In this document: positions 7,401 to 13,800 of the stretch, piece by piece
Numbering within the stretch: the first letter of the stretch is position 1
How the letters are laid out: every line of letters starts with the position of its first letter
DNA from: Phoronis ovalis
Lineage: Eukaryota; Phoronida; Phoronidae
NCBI GenBank assembly: GCA_028565635.1
Contig: JAOXYB010035561.1
Location: 1 to 13,879, forward strand
Length of the DNA: 13,879 nt
Reading direction: 5' to 3'
Made by a program: the position numbers and the translations under genes
The notes under the pieces: model-generated
Told to the model about the DNA's origin: nothing
The model's database searches: none
What the model saw: the letters and a program-made list of their open reading frames with translations, nothing else

Positions 7401-9554
7401 GCTGTACCTATTTATATTTTTGGTACCACGCAGATGGGACCAGGAACCTGCCATTGTAAATGCCTTTTATGTCCCCAACACAAATGATATTGTTTTCCCT
7501 GCTGGTATCTTACAACCGTTGTTTTATAGCAGACATTTTCCGAAGTGAGTATTAGAATTATTTACATACAATTAACTGTAGTATAACTGTATAAACATAT
7601 ATACATATATTCTGATACTTAATCACTTTAACCACTTTAAAATAACAACAGTTCTGTCGTCTTATTGTTTACCTTATTTTTTCCTGCACTGGTTTTTGGT
7701 AATGTCAGTTGAATATAAGAGTATGTATCGCCTGGAAGGCCTGGAGTGCAAAATTATTTTTACTCCATACAAAAACTGCATAAAGATGTCATTTATTCTA
7801 GTTGGGATTATCACTATGTACTTATGAATACATCTAGGTCGTTGAATTATGGGGGAGTTGGTGTAGTCATCGGTCATGAAATGACCCACGGTTTTGACGG
7901 TAAAGGTAGACAGTATGACAAGAATGGTAACTTACAACAGTGGTGGGACAATCAGACAATCGAAGCATTTAAAAGACAAGCCAAATGCATGGAAGAACAG
8001 TATTCTAATTATACTATGAAACAAATAGGAATGAATGTAAGTCATCTTTGAATTCTTCCAATAGCTGGTATACAAACTCTGCCGAAGAAAGTTTGCCATT
8101 TTAGTTGTAAAAGACTGCGCTCTATCTTTTATAAATGCTAGCAATAATTAAAGACCGTTAAAACACATTTAATTCGTATTTTTTATTCCATTTTCAGATC
8201 GATGGCAAGAATACATTAGGTGAAAACATTGCAGACAATGGTGGAATAAAACAGTCCTTTAGGGTGAGGATATATAGGAAATTCAACAGAGTCGTTACCA
8301 AACATTGAACTGATAGTATAACTAATATAATTTACTCCAGTTTGCATGAATGTTGCATACACAGATATTTATGAGCAAGTTTACAATAATTATTATAGTT
8401 ATCCTTACTGGCATTAAAAGTTTAGAAACAAATTATAGGGAAAGCTAACCTCCTGCATGAAATCCTTCTTCAAGTTTGATTTTGTACCCTGCATTAAACT
8501 CTACATGTCGTCCAATCCCTTAAAATTAATGTTCCATTTTTGAGTTATTTTTGTGCCAAGTGTATGGAATACATTTTATTTAATCTAATGGCTAATGTTT
8601 TCAATTCCAGGCCTACAGGAAGTGGGTGTCCATACATGGGGAAGAACCAGCGCTTCCTGGAATCAATATGACTCATAATCAGCTTTTCTTTGTTAACTAC
8701 GCACAGGTGAAAAAATTAATCCCGAACCGATTCATTTTTTTTTTGAATAAATATCGGCATGACTAAAAGCTTAATTATGGCTACTATAACTGTTAGTTGC
8801 AATAATTTCCCCAAACCTCTAACTAACAATCTTCAAGGAATTCTATAGCAGTCATCCACATTCCAATTTTAAGAGCGTGCAGTGCTATAATTCCTAATTG
8901 TATTTTAAATGTTCCAATCCTAAAGCGGTATAGCTAGCTTTATTTAGAAAGTTTCTCACTGTGAGAAGCACCTGACAGTTGGTTACTGATTGGCCCACTT
9001 ATTGGGTTATCTGCACTGTAAAGTTTTCAAAAAGTTTGACTACTAACATGGATGGAATCTAGACAACAATAGTGGGGCAACACTTTAAAATTCAGACACA
9101 CCGCATATTTTGTTTTTCAAAATTTTCAGAGTTTTATGATAAACAACGCGATATTTTCAAATAGTAGTTTAACAATTGTTCACGATTTTTAAACCAGGAA
9201 GCATATCTTCATGTATCTACATCCGGCATCTACACTGTAAAAATGAGAGACCTGGCAGATAAGAACGCATTCCTCAAGGTGATTCCCATCAGAATGCTGT
9301 TCATGGTCGCTAATAAAAGTATGTTTTGGGTTCTTATTGTTTCAGTAGGTACATATCAGTTTGTGAATAATTTGCAGATTTGGTGTGGAAGTATGCGAGA
9401 CGAAGCCGCTTTACGAAAAATACGGACCGAATTCCACAGTCCAGGACAAATTAGAGTTCTTGGACCGCTATCTAATTCTTATGATTTTGCCGATGCGTAC
9501 CACTGTCCCGTTGGGAGTAGAATGAATCCTCAACAGAAGTGTTCTGTTTGGTAA
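1254..9554 (+). CDS. Neprilysin-like M13 zinc metallopeptidase, 15 exons, 5'-partial
   Basis: This gene encodes a type II membrane ectopeptidase of the neprilysin (M13) family, which cleaves small peptides outside the cell on the amino side of hydrophobic residues. Joined exons: 1254-1415, 1904-1987, 2317-2522, 2956-3135, 3404-3490, 4143-4267, 4634-4736, 5284-5403, 5726-5902, 6303-6406, 7434-7544, 7838-8036, 8198-8263, 8611-8706, 9378-9554. All introns are GT-AG and the phases agree, giving 664 residues (counted from the first whole codon, 1256). Visible landmarks are DPCEDFF (12-18), GLPSR (157-161), ERIGYP (394-399), NAFY (458-461), zinc motif HEMTH (499-503), third ligand and ENIAD (561-565), EFHSPG with His626 and Arg632, and the terminal CSVW. 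Eight N-glycosylation sequons fit an extracellular protein. Human neprilysin is about 750 residues, so only about 80 N-terminal residues (tail, anchor, first Cys) are missing, presumably upstream of the window. It looks closer to neprilysin than to ECE, but the subfamily is not certain. Confidence 0.95.
1416..1903 (+). other. Intron 1 in window, with degenerate repeat-like block
   Basis: This is a GT-AG intron (488 bp). Its middle (about 1621-1846) differs in texture from the flanks: CCAACCATCC, GGGAGGAGCACTC, an ACCCTATTGAAGACC motif, and a stem made of AAATTTTTCG (1793-1802) and CGAAAATTTG (1816-1825). ACCCTAT..AAGACC with a GGGAGCACTC-like start resembles a dispersed noncoding repeat type I recall from marine invertebrate genomes, but I cannot name it. 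Confidence 0.4.
1904..1987 (+). CDS. Peptidase exon 2: LYRSCINT segment
   Basis: The exon lies between the acceptor CAG (1901-1903) and donor GTAAGT (1988). It is phase 1 at both ends. Joining exon 1 gives Leu54 across the splice. It encodes LLEEKPSS and then [11 protein letters not shown], matching the family AKxLYRSCIN motif. Its cysteine (Cys78) normally forms a long-range disulfide, for which Cys327 in exon 8 is the natural partner. Sequons are at Asn66 (NVT) and Asn80 (NTS, completed by exon 3). Confidence 0.93.
1988..2316 (+). other. Intron 2 in window
   Basis: This is a 329-bp GT-AG intron (GTAAGT...TTTAG) of phase 1. It is AT-rich and I see no repeat, RNA gene or exon in it. Confidence 0.85.
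2317..2522 (+). CDS. Peptidase exon 3: GGWPV region of the N-terminal domain
   Basis: The acceptor is the AG at 2315-2316 in a weak-tract ctttag. The two leading bases complete Ser82. The exon ends after CAA (Gln150) at phase 0 before GTAAGT. It encodes residues 83-150, including [15 protein letters not shown] and [16 protein letters not shown], corresponding to the family LGGWP and VGxDDKNS blocks. The open frame appears to extend upstream to 2277, but the splice join to CINTS fits the family exactly and fixes the true start. Confidence 0.94.
2523..2955 (+). other. Intron 3 in window
   Basis: This is a 433-bp GT-AG phase-0 intron. A modestly GC-richer patch near 2860-2910 (CTCGGTGCCTGTGTCGGTGGCG) has no clear identity. 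No exon was seen. Confidence 0.85.
2956..3135 (+). CDS. Peptidase exon 4: [13 protein letters not shown] segment
   Basis: The exon is phase 0 at both ends, between TTTCAG (ending 2955) and GTAAGT (3136). Residues 151-210 contain [14 protein letters not shown], the strongly conserved M13 block ending in the Tyr pair, and then a helical segment up to FEIKLAN. A sequon NRT is at Asn190. Another, NIT, is made across the splice at Asn210. The leading ATG is an internal Met, not a start codon. Confidence 0.95.
3404..3490 (+). CDS. Peptidase exon 5, 29 codons
   Basis: This is a short phase 0-0 exon between TTTACAG and GTAAAT. It encodes [19 protein letters not shown] and on to TVPK (residues 211-239). 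It corresponds to the neprilysin stretch that runs from IANATAKPEDR through YNKMTLAQIQ (from memory). Confidence 0.92.
3491..4142 (+). other. Intron 5 in window, with a CpG-richer insert-like block
   Basis: This is a 652-bp GT-AG phase-0 intron. Positions about 3540-3830 hold many CpGs and a perfect 12-bp palindrome TGTACGCGTACA (3626-3637), plus a CACCATTGTGGTG hairpin (3650-3662). The rest of the intron is AT-rich. The block may be a younger transposon insertion, but I found no terminal repeats or target duplication. Open frames across it look like chance. Confidence 0.5.
4143..4267 (+). CDS. Peptidase exon 6: WSWLRYIQ segment
   Basis: The acceptor is ATTCCAG (ending 4142). The exon ends with two bases of a codon (phase 2) before GTGAGT at 4268. 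It encodes [13 protein letters not shown] and then [12 protein letters not shown] (residues 240-280), equivalent to the family FxW...F and YLxKL blocks. Cys249 has no counterpart that I recall in human neprilysin. Confidence 0.93.
4268..4633 (+). other. Intron 6 in window, with 15-bp tandem duplication
   Basis: This is a 366-bp GT-AG phase-2 intron. Positions 4351-4380 are two perfect head-to-tail copies of TATTATTAATTAACT. No exon or RNA gene was seen. Confidence 0.85.
4634..4736 (+). CDS. Peptidase exon 7: NYMLWRMV segment
   Basis: The acceptor is ATATCAG (ending 4633). The first base completes Arg281, and the exon ends at phase 0 before GTAAGA. It encodes [19 protein letters not shown] and YRKVIE (residues 282-315). 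This matches the family NYLxWRxV helix and the RKALYG position, although the usual Tyr-Gly at the end is replaced by Ile-Glu-Gly across the splice. Confidence 0.94.
4737..5283 (+). other. Intron 7 in window
   Basis: This is a 547-bp GT-AG phase-0 intron. An open frame at 4925-5164 crosses it but has no recognisable motif, lacks convincing splice sites and is taken as chance. Confidence 0.8.
5284..5403 (+). CDS. Peptidase exon 8: RWxxC...MGMAVG segment
   Basis: This is a phase 0-0 exon between TTTTTCAG and GTAAGT that encodes residues 316-355. [20 protein letters not shown] matches the family block RWxxCxxxxNxxMxxAVG. Cys327 is the expected disulfide partner of Cys78. Confidence 0.95.
5404..5725 (+). 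other. Intron 8 in window, with short inverted repeat
   Basis: This is a 322-bp GT-AG phase-0 intron. AGTCCTCAAA (5588-5597) and TTTGGGGACT (5627-5636) form near-perfect inverted arms around a 29-bp AT-rich spacer. This could be a hairpin in the pre-mRNA or the trace of a small element. Confidence 0.6.
5726..5902 (+). CDS. Peptidase exon 9: WMDERTK...ERIGYP segment
   Basis: This is a phase 0-0 exon between TTACAG and GTACGT. Residues 356-414 include [30 protein letters not shown] and [10 protein letters not shown]. These are the two-helix WMDxxTxxxAxxKA block and the conserved IGYP turn. A sequon (NET) lies at Asn404. It is one of the longest and least ambiguous exons of the gene. Confidence 0.96.
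5903..6302 (+). other. Intron 9 in window
   Basis: This is a 400-bp GT-AG phase-0 intron (GTACGT...TTTTAG). I see no exon, RNA gene or clear repeat. Confidence 0.85.
6303..6406 (+). CDS. Peptidase exon 10: YFENIL segment
   Basis: The acceptor is TTTTAG (ending 6302). The exon ends with two bases of a codon before GTAAGT. It encodes [20 protein letters not shown] and on to PVKKD (residues 415-448), matching the neprilysin block YKEDEYFENII...LREKVDKD. Cys417 looks additional to the family set. Part of this exon (6345-6366) recurs in the next intron at 6875-6896. Confidence 0.93.
6577..6850. repeat. Dispersed repeat, copy 2 (inside intron 10)
   Basis: This is the second copy of the element at 1-300, in the same orientation, inside the 1,027-bp intron 6407-7433. 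It starts near CACCAGTAATGG and includes GAATGGTCAAAG, TTTATTAATA and the best block at 6718-6772. The rest of intron 10 is AT-rich and without exons, apart from the exon-10 look-alike at 6875-6896 just after this copy. Confidence 0.6.
6875..6896 (+). repeat. Short copy of exon-10 sequence within intron 10
   Basis: These 22 bases match exon 10 at 6345-6366 with one difference (AGATTAAAGC here, AGATTAGAGC in the exon). The match is in direct orientation, 530 bp downstream. Flanking sequence does not align convincingly, so this is a fragment, not a duplicated exon, and it has no splice sites of its own. Confidence 0.6.
7434..7544 (+). CDS. Peptidase exon 11: NAFY substrate-binding segment
   Basis: The acceptor is CACGCAG (ending 7433). 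The first base completes Thr449, and the exon leaves two bases before GTGAGT. It encodes [18 protein letters not shown] and [13 protein letters not shown] (residues 450-485). In the family the NAFY asparagine and alanine hold the substrate backbone beside the zinc site, and [10 protein letters not shown] is near-invariant. Spacing to the zinc motif equals that in human neprilysin, as I recall it. Confidence 0.96.
7838..8036 (+). CDS. Peptidase exon 12: catalytic HEMTH zinc motif
   Basis: The acceptor AG is at 7836-7837 and the first base completes Lys486. The exon ends at phase 0 before GTAAGT. It encodes [20 protein letters not shown], so His499 and His503 are zinc ligands and Glu500 is the catalytic base. 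It then encodes [12 protein letters not shown] and the QWW block, with Cys536. The residue after HGFD, usually Asp, is Gly507. Sequons lie at Asn524 (NQT) and Asn543 (NYT). The frame stays open upstream to 7746, but the family match starts exactly at the splice site. Confidence 0.97.
8198..8263 (+). CDS. Peptidase exon 13: third zinc ligand, GENIADNGG
   Basis: This is a 22-codon phase 0-0 exon between TTTTCAG and GTGAGG. It encodes [20 protein letters not shown]. Glu561 is the third zinc ligand, and Asp565 is the conserved aspartate that orients an active-site histidine. The distance from the first zinc histidine (62 residues) is close to that in human neprilysin (63, from memory). Confidence 0.96.
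8264..8610 (+). other. Intron 13 in window
   Basis: This is a 347-bp GT-AG phase-0 intron (GTGAGG...ATTCCAG). Nothing beyond AT-rich sequence was seen. Confidence 0.85.
8611..8706 (+). CDS. Peptidase exon 14: [18 protein letters not shown] segment
   Basis: This is a phase 0-0 exon between ATTCCAG and GTGAAA. It encodes [17 protein letters not shown] followed by a block equivalent to the family LPGL...QLFFLNFAQ (residues 575-606). A sequon (NMT) is at Asn593. The splice after Gln606 falls just before the conserved WCG. Confidence 0.96.
8707..9377 (+). other. Intron 14 in window
   Basis: This is a 671-bp GT-AG phase-0 intron. Its last 180 bp (9198-9377) are open in frame with exon 15 and are described separately. 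The first 490 bp show no recognisable element. Confidence 0.75.
9198..9377 (+). other. In-frame open segment before the last peptidase exon; possible alternative exon
   Basis: A plausible acceptor (TTTTTAAACCAG, ending 9197) opens a frame that runs without a stop through 9377 straight into exon 15, in the same phase. Within it a donor-like AAG/GTGATT follows 9278, so 9198-9278 would make a phase 0-0 cassette of 27 codons. It starts [12 protein letters not shown] and ends NAFLK. The 9198-9278 part is less AT-rich than the rest of intron 14. I do not recognise the sequence. Standard M13 proteins join ...YAQ directly to IWCG, so this is not part of the main product. It may be a minor isoform, an exonised fragment or chance. 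Confidence 0.3.
9378..9554 (+). CDS. Peptidase exon 15: C-terminal exon with His626, Arg632 and CSVW end
   Basis: The acceptor is TTTGCAG (ending 9377), phase 0. It encodes residues 607-664 and a TAA stop. [15 protein letters not shown] and [17 protein letters not shown] carry His626 (transition-state histidine in the family) and Arg632 (binds the substrate backbone). [18 protein letters not shown] is the canonical CxxW terminus. Cys609, Cys649 and Cys661 are family disulfide positions. The open frame continues upstream of this acceptor to 9198; see the separate note on that segment. Confidence 0.97.
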   Translation: MWCGSMRDEAALRKIRTEFHSPGQIRVLGPLSNSYDFADAYHCPVGSRMNPQQKCSVW

Positions 9555-9586
9555 TGTGTAACAGAAATGTTTTACGAAAAAAAGTA

Positions 9587-9592
9587 AATAAA
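9587..9592 (+). promoter_or_regulatory. Candidate poly(A) signal AATAAA, proximal, peptidase gene
   Basis: A canonical hexamer lies 33 bases after the peptidase stop codon and is followed by an A-rich tract. A 3' UTR this short is possible but unusual. Further AATAAA hexamers at 10275-10280 and 10568-10573 would give 3' UTRs of about 0.7 and 1.0 kb. The sequence alone cannot show which is used. Confidence 0.35.
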
Positions 9593-11121
9593 CAAAAAAA
9601 AAATCCCTTCAATACATACCGTGGTAACTCATAACAAAGACACTGGTCAGCAGCTGTAATCAATAGTCATTTATGATTAAGAGCCGCACGAGTACGGCTT
9701 ATGTTTTTTACACTGCACGTGGTATGAGACTTAGTTTCAAGATAGATTTGGATATTAAAATATTAGTGTACTAAAAGAAAATTTATTCAACATATGTTGT
9801 TAAGTAAAAAATATTTATTTGACTTGGAATTTATTTATTTGTTTATTTTATTGCTTATTTATTTCCAGCAATGGGTTTTAATTGTTAAAATTACATTTCA
9901 TCTTGTCTATTTAACTTTGTTTATAACGATAATCAAACCCAATTTTTGTTATCTTATCGTATGCTCTGTCACGATATTTATCTAACAAAATGTAACCAAA
10001 GACGTTATTTTATTTAGTATAGCTATAAGGTCTATGGTAATTTTTAATAGTTTTTTTTCGCAGGAATATTTATAATTGCTGTAAATACATTTTGCATTTT
10101 GAATTGTACACATTAATGTAAATCTGTTGAGTAGTAGTTAGAAGATTTATAATGTGTTTTTGTTAATAGTTACAAACATAAATAAGAGCACGTTTAGAAA
10201 TATCTGGAATTGATCGTGTATTATTTATGGAAAAGTTCGAAACAGTAACGTGTTTCAAACTAACGAAAATTAACAATAAAGCTAGACAGCACTTCCACAA
10301 TTTGCGTCTCGATAATATAACTTTAATGTGTTTCTAAAAAGAAAAAAAACAGTACTAGGTTTAAAAATCAAACTGAACGATATGATAGCGTGCGAAGAGC
10401 ATGACGCTACTGTGATTTATTTGCACGTCCTTGGTTTCAAGCTAGCTAGTTCAACTTGCAATTGTATTGATCCGTGGCTGATTATACACTATGTTATATT
10501 CGAATTTATACTAAATTCTGAATGAATGCTCCTGGAGACTTTTTCGTACTCATAACTTTTGTTTGTAAATAAAGAAGAATCGTATGGTTAACTGGTAAAT
10601 ATGTATTGACCTTTATAGGGAAGGATCCGCAATTAATTTACGGTTCGATTTAATTAACAGAGCACTTTAATTAATTTATTGTATTTATTTGCTGTTTTGA
10701 TCAAATCTTCCTTGAAATCTGGGGCTGTTTGGAGATACGGTGTAAACGTGTGGATCATTATTTCATAAAGGAAGTGTTACTTTGTATTTATTGTAATATC
10801 TTTGATGTTTAATTTTTTTTATTAAATTCTATTTTAAATCAAATCAATGTAATGTTGTATAATCTGTACATCGCATATTACTATTCACAGCTTTACAACC
10901 AACACACTAAAACAAATATTAAAGGAGTTTTTATTCAACAGATTGACAATTTTGGGAAAAATCATATTCGTAATGTAAATTATTTAAACTGACACGTGCA
11001 AAAAGTACAGTGGTTGTTAAGAATAGCAATATTTTTATTCACTGGCTAACAATGTAGTTGATGGTCTAGTTTTTTATTGTGATTAATCATCCTGTATATA
11101 TAAATAATCTGGTCATACAAG

Positions 11122-11341
11122 AGGGGGGTAATGGACATTTTCATTACCTGTGATTTGTGAAATAAAGATTTTCGATTTCACATAAGTCAGAATTTGGCAA
11201 TACGGGTCATGGGTGAATGACATATTTTTACTTGTGAGCTGTTAAGTTCATTGTTTATATCTGATTGATCTGTGATTTTCCTACTCAGATCTTTCACAAA
11301 AAGATAATTTTATTTCCTGTAAATTGTGATTACTGCCCCTA
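11122..11341. repeat. Possible MITE-like inverted-repeat element
   Basis: AGGGGGGTAAT at the left end and ATTACTGCCCCT at the right end are imperfect inverted termini, about 220 bp apart. Inside are two hairpins: GGTAATG/CATTACC (11127-11133 and 11142-11148) and TGAAAT/ATTTCA just after. No clear target-site duplication flanks it and there is no coding capacity, so the element call is tentative. Confidence 0.3.
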
Positions 11342-11453
11342 ATACCATGTGAAATATCATCTCCTAGCAGATGTTAAGTTTTTTAGCAATCTAATTATAA
11401 TGACCGTATATTATAATAAATTAATATCTCCGAGTTAAAAATCACAAATCTTT

Positions 11454-12112
11454 TCAATTAGAATTATACAAGTTCCAAAAAGTAATCTGGCCATCTTTAG
11501 ATCCTGCAATTAGCATTCCCAATTGTGAGAATGTCAAACACTGAATACTAGCACAGTGGAATGACAAAACTGCCAATGGACTAAATTTTTTAAAACTAAA
11601 TATTCTAATTTTTCCATCCCAACCAGCTGTAGCAATTATTTTTTTATCTTTACGAATAGCAATGTCATTTAGTCCAGGATTGGTGATCTTAGTACGTGTT
11701 ATTAACTCTAATCTCTTTTGATTAACTTTCCAATATGCTATTTCATCTGTAGCAGAACCTGAGAATCCTTTGCCTGTTTCACACTCAAAATCTAAGCACA
11801 TGATTGGTTCTTCGTGAACCTTGACCTTTGATAACTGTGTCTGATTAGTTAAATTCCACATCACTACTTCTCCATTTTCATAACCCACAAGTAAGTGTTG
11901 TTTATCAACAAATTTGAAGCACATTGTCATTCCATGGTCCTTATTTGCTGATATCACTATTTTATCCTCAGATGACAAAAATTTATTGTCTTTAATCTCC
12001 AAGACAATGACTTCTGATTGTGATGAGGAACTTGGGATGGCTATATTGACTTTATCACTACTTGTGTATAAATCACACTTACAGAAACCAAGACTAGAAG
12101 ATTCTGTCTCGC
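11454..12112 (-). CDS. GNB1L: GNB1L coding exon 2 (residues 96-313 and stop)
   Basis: The acceptor on the - strand is TTACTTTTAG (AG at 12114-12113), and the exon's first two bases complete Cys95. It encodes ETESSSLGFCK, a degenerate third blade, then four clear WD-type blades, and stops at TGA (11456-11454). The frame is open upstream to 12161, but that extension has no family match. Confidence 0.95.
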
Positions 12113-13657
12113 CTAAAAGTAAATACAACAAATTATATGCAAGCATCAAATGACATTGCAAAGTTATCTAATCTACTAACTAGTCTAAGAGTAAATCTAT
12201 TACACTATGACAGGACATTTGCAATTAATATTAAATAGTGGAATAAACAACAGGATGCTACTGAGGGGTAAACAATTTTTTTAAATTGCCACAATACATT
12301 TTATCACATAATATTTTAAGTACAGTGACACAACAAAACAGAACAGGACAAGAGGTTGCAGACATAATGGCATACACAAAAATACAATAATATCGTGTAC
12401 CAAAATAGCATGGACAAAACAGCAGACTTATACTACCCTTATACCTGGGATTTAAGACACAATGGATCATATTTTTATGCAAATTTTAGATCCATATGGT
12501 TATGTTTACCAATTTTAGTTGTCCTTGTGTCACAACATTAAGACTACTGGTAATTAAAGTTGGGGTTCCATCCAGAACGTTTTACACAATCGTTGAATAT
12601 ATACTAAAAATTTCAAGTTGGTGTCATTTCACTCAAAACTAATTTCTAACCTACCAAAATATTTTCTAAAAGTTCGCTGTATTAGCAGAGTAATTGGTGA
12701 AAATGTGGACTTTTTGTGGTTCCACCAAAATTTAATTGGTGAAAATGTGGACTTTTTGTGGTTCCACCAAAATTTGCCATATAGTAGTGAAAATAGAAAC
12801 TATGGCAGGCATGGATTCAATATAAGAGTAAGTTGTGATAAGATAATGAACATATTGTTGTTCACAAAACAGGCGTTTTCAACCTTAAAAATCCACATAT
12901 ATGTTGGCGTCTTATTTTTCTGAACCATTTGAATTGGCATTTGACTTTTACTACACTGGAAATCCAATTCATGGGAGATAAGTTAAATGGCATACTATTT
13001 TATTCAGGAAAAAATGTGCCATCTGGTGGAAAAATTTGTTTCTACAGATGTTTTTTCTTATACGGCTCATATTTTATGGAAAAAAAATGTGATTTGTGAA
13101 CTTCAGGTGTAAAAGATTGATTTGAGAAAATGTGTTCGAATGCAATTTTTTTGCCATTTATAACAAAATAAACTGGCACCCCAACTTTAAATAATTTGTC
13201 ACTGTGCTGCTTATCAGAGGAATTGTATACCAGAAACACTGTTTTACAAATGGTAATCATATAAAAAGTATATAATATCTTCCAACATTCCATGCTGTTA
13301 TAATCATAACAGGTATTCCTAGAAAGCACAACAGTTATGCAAGTGTATGCAACTATGTATTTGTAAAAACTTACACATCTTTACTACAGAAAACCCTTCC
13401 AGTTTCCACAGAATAATTGTACCATTTCTTCCCTGGCTTATAAAATGTTTGGAATCTTTTAAGCTTCCGAGACATAAAACAGGTTTAGTCTCATGTGCAT
13501 TTATGCTGTCTTCTGTTCGCATATTTTTTATGTTCCAAATGGTGATTGTTCCAACTGCATTTCCAGACAATAAAATATTGTTAGAGTATGATAAAAGGCC
13601 CGTAATATGATCTTTTGCTCGCAGTACATATACAGGATCTGGTTCTGGACGCGCCAT
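11454..13657 (-). CDS. GNB1L: GNB1L/Asa1-family WD40-repeat protein, two coding exons, complete
   Basis: This is the likely orthologue of animal GNB1L (yeast Asa1), a seven-bladed WD40 protein. Work on that family links it to the TTT-R2TP co-chaperone pathway that matures PIK-related kinases such as ATM, ATR and mTOR. Exons on the - strand are 13657-13375 and 12112-11454, with a phase-1 GT-AG intron. The joined product is 313 residues; human GNB1L is 327. Blades are at about 9-44, 51-88, 95-135 (degenerate), 150-183, 192-225, 235-268 and 275-310. Diagnostic matches to human are DPVYVLR near the start, SQGRNGTIILW, LGFCK, LVGYENGEVVMWN, VHEEPIMCLDF, GFSGSA, ITNPGL, IIATAGWDGKIRIF, PLAVLSFHCASIQC and AGSKDGQITFWNLY at the end. 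The start ATG has G at -3 and +4, and a stop precedes it in frame if the proposed 5'-UTR intron is spliced. The gene converges on the peptidase gene. Confidence 0.95.
12113..13374 (-). other. GNB1L intron, 1,262 bp
   Basis: This is a GT-AG phase-1 intron. It contains a perfect 42-bp tandem duplication (12692-12775) and a 95-codon open frame on the gene's own strand (13042-13329) that I do not recognise. Inserting that frame between residues 94 and 95 would break the third blade. Otherwise it is AT-rich. Confidence 0.85.
12692..12775. repeat. Perfect 42-bp tandem duplication
   Basis: Two identical head-to-tail units of 42 bp lie at 12692-12733 and 12734-12775. Each starts AATTGGTGAAAATGTGG and ends CCACCAAAATTT. 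The ends of each unit are themselves inverted (TTGGTG...CCACCAA). With zero differences between copies, the duplication is probably recent or kept identical by gene conversion. Confidence 0.95.
13375..13657 (-). CDS. GNB1L: GNB1L coding exon 1 (residues 1-94)
   Basis: The exon starts at ATG (13657-13655) and ends with one base of a codon before GTAAGT (13374-13369 on +). It encodes MARPEPDPVYVLRAKDHITG, the first blade ending ITIWNIK, and the second ending FISQGRNGTIILWKLEG. The frame runs on past the donor to 13319, but joining to exon 2 restores Cys95 and the family sequence. Confidence 0.94.
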
Positions 13658-13691
13658 ATCCTTTAGTCTTAGCTTAAATGTAATCTTATTC

Positions 13692-13800
13692 CTAAAAATA
13701 AAAATGTAAGGTACGTTTATTTTTAATATTAATAGTAACTTATGGGACTATTAGATTAAACGCGTTAACCATATGCATCACAGGGCCACTGCTGACTTAC
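13692..13800 (-). other. Likely 5'-UTR intron of the GNB1L gene
   Basis: On the - strand a consensus donor GTAAGT (13800-13795) and an acceptor TATTTTTAG (ending 13692) bound a 109-bp intron just upstream of the start codon. Without it, the frame before the ATG is open back to the acceptor. With it, an in-frame TAA sits a few bases upstream in the outer exon, which supports the chosen ATG. Positions 13801-13879 would then be 5' UTR or promoter-proximal sequence. Confidence 0.5.

Larger units (their letters stand above)
9555..11453. other. Convergent intergenic region with both 3' UTRs
   Basis: This is about 1.9 kb of AT-rich sequence between two tail-to-tail genes. It contains + strand poly(A) hexamers (9587, 10275, 10568) and, for the - strand gene, TTTATT complements at 11309-11314, 11034-11039 and 10930-10935. 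A small stem AGCCG/CGGCT (9682-9686 and 9695-9699) lies soon after the peptidase stop. Short open frames here have no motifs. I see no RNA gene. Confidence 0.7.

Noticed and set aside
7746-7837. Upstream extension of the zinc-motif exon
   Set aside because: The frame is open, but the family match begins exactly at the CTAG acceptor, and spacing from ILQP to SLNYGG equals that of human neprilysin when spliced there.
9682-9699. Small GC-rich stem AGCCG/CGGCT in the peptidase 3' region, considered as a regulatory RNA element
   Set aside because: It has only five base pairs and an 8-nt loop, with no match to a known element such as an iron-responsive or SECIS stem. Chance is sufficient.
10328-10525. 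A 65-codon + strand frame in the intergenic region
   Set aside because: It has no motif, typical AT-rich composition and no neighbouring exon. It most likely lies in the peptidase 3' UTR or beyond.
9555-11453. Search for a tRNA, snoRNA or third gene between the two convergent genes
   Set aside because: I saw no tRNA arms or control boxes and no coding-like frame on either strand.
11914-12153. A 79-codon + strand frame opposite GNB1L exon 2
   Set aside because: It is antisense to a well-supported WD40 exon and has no independent features.
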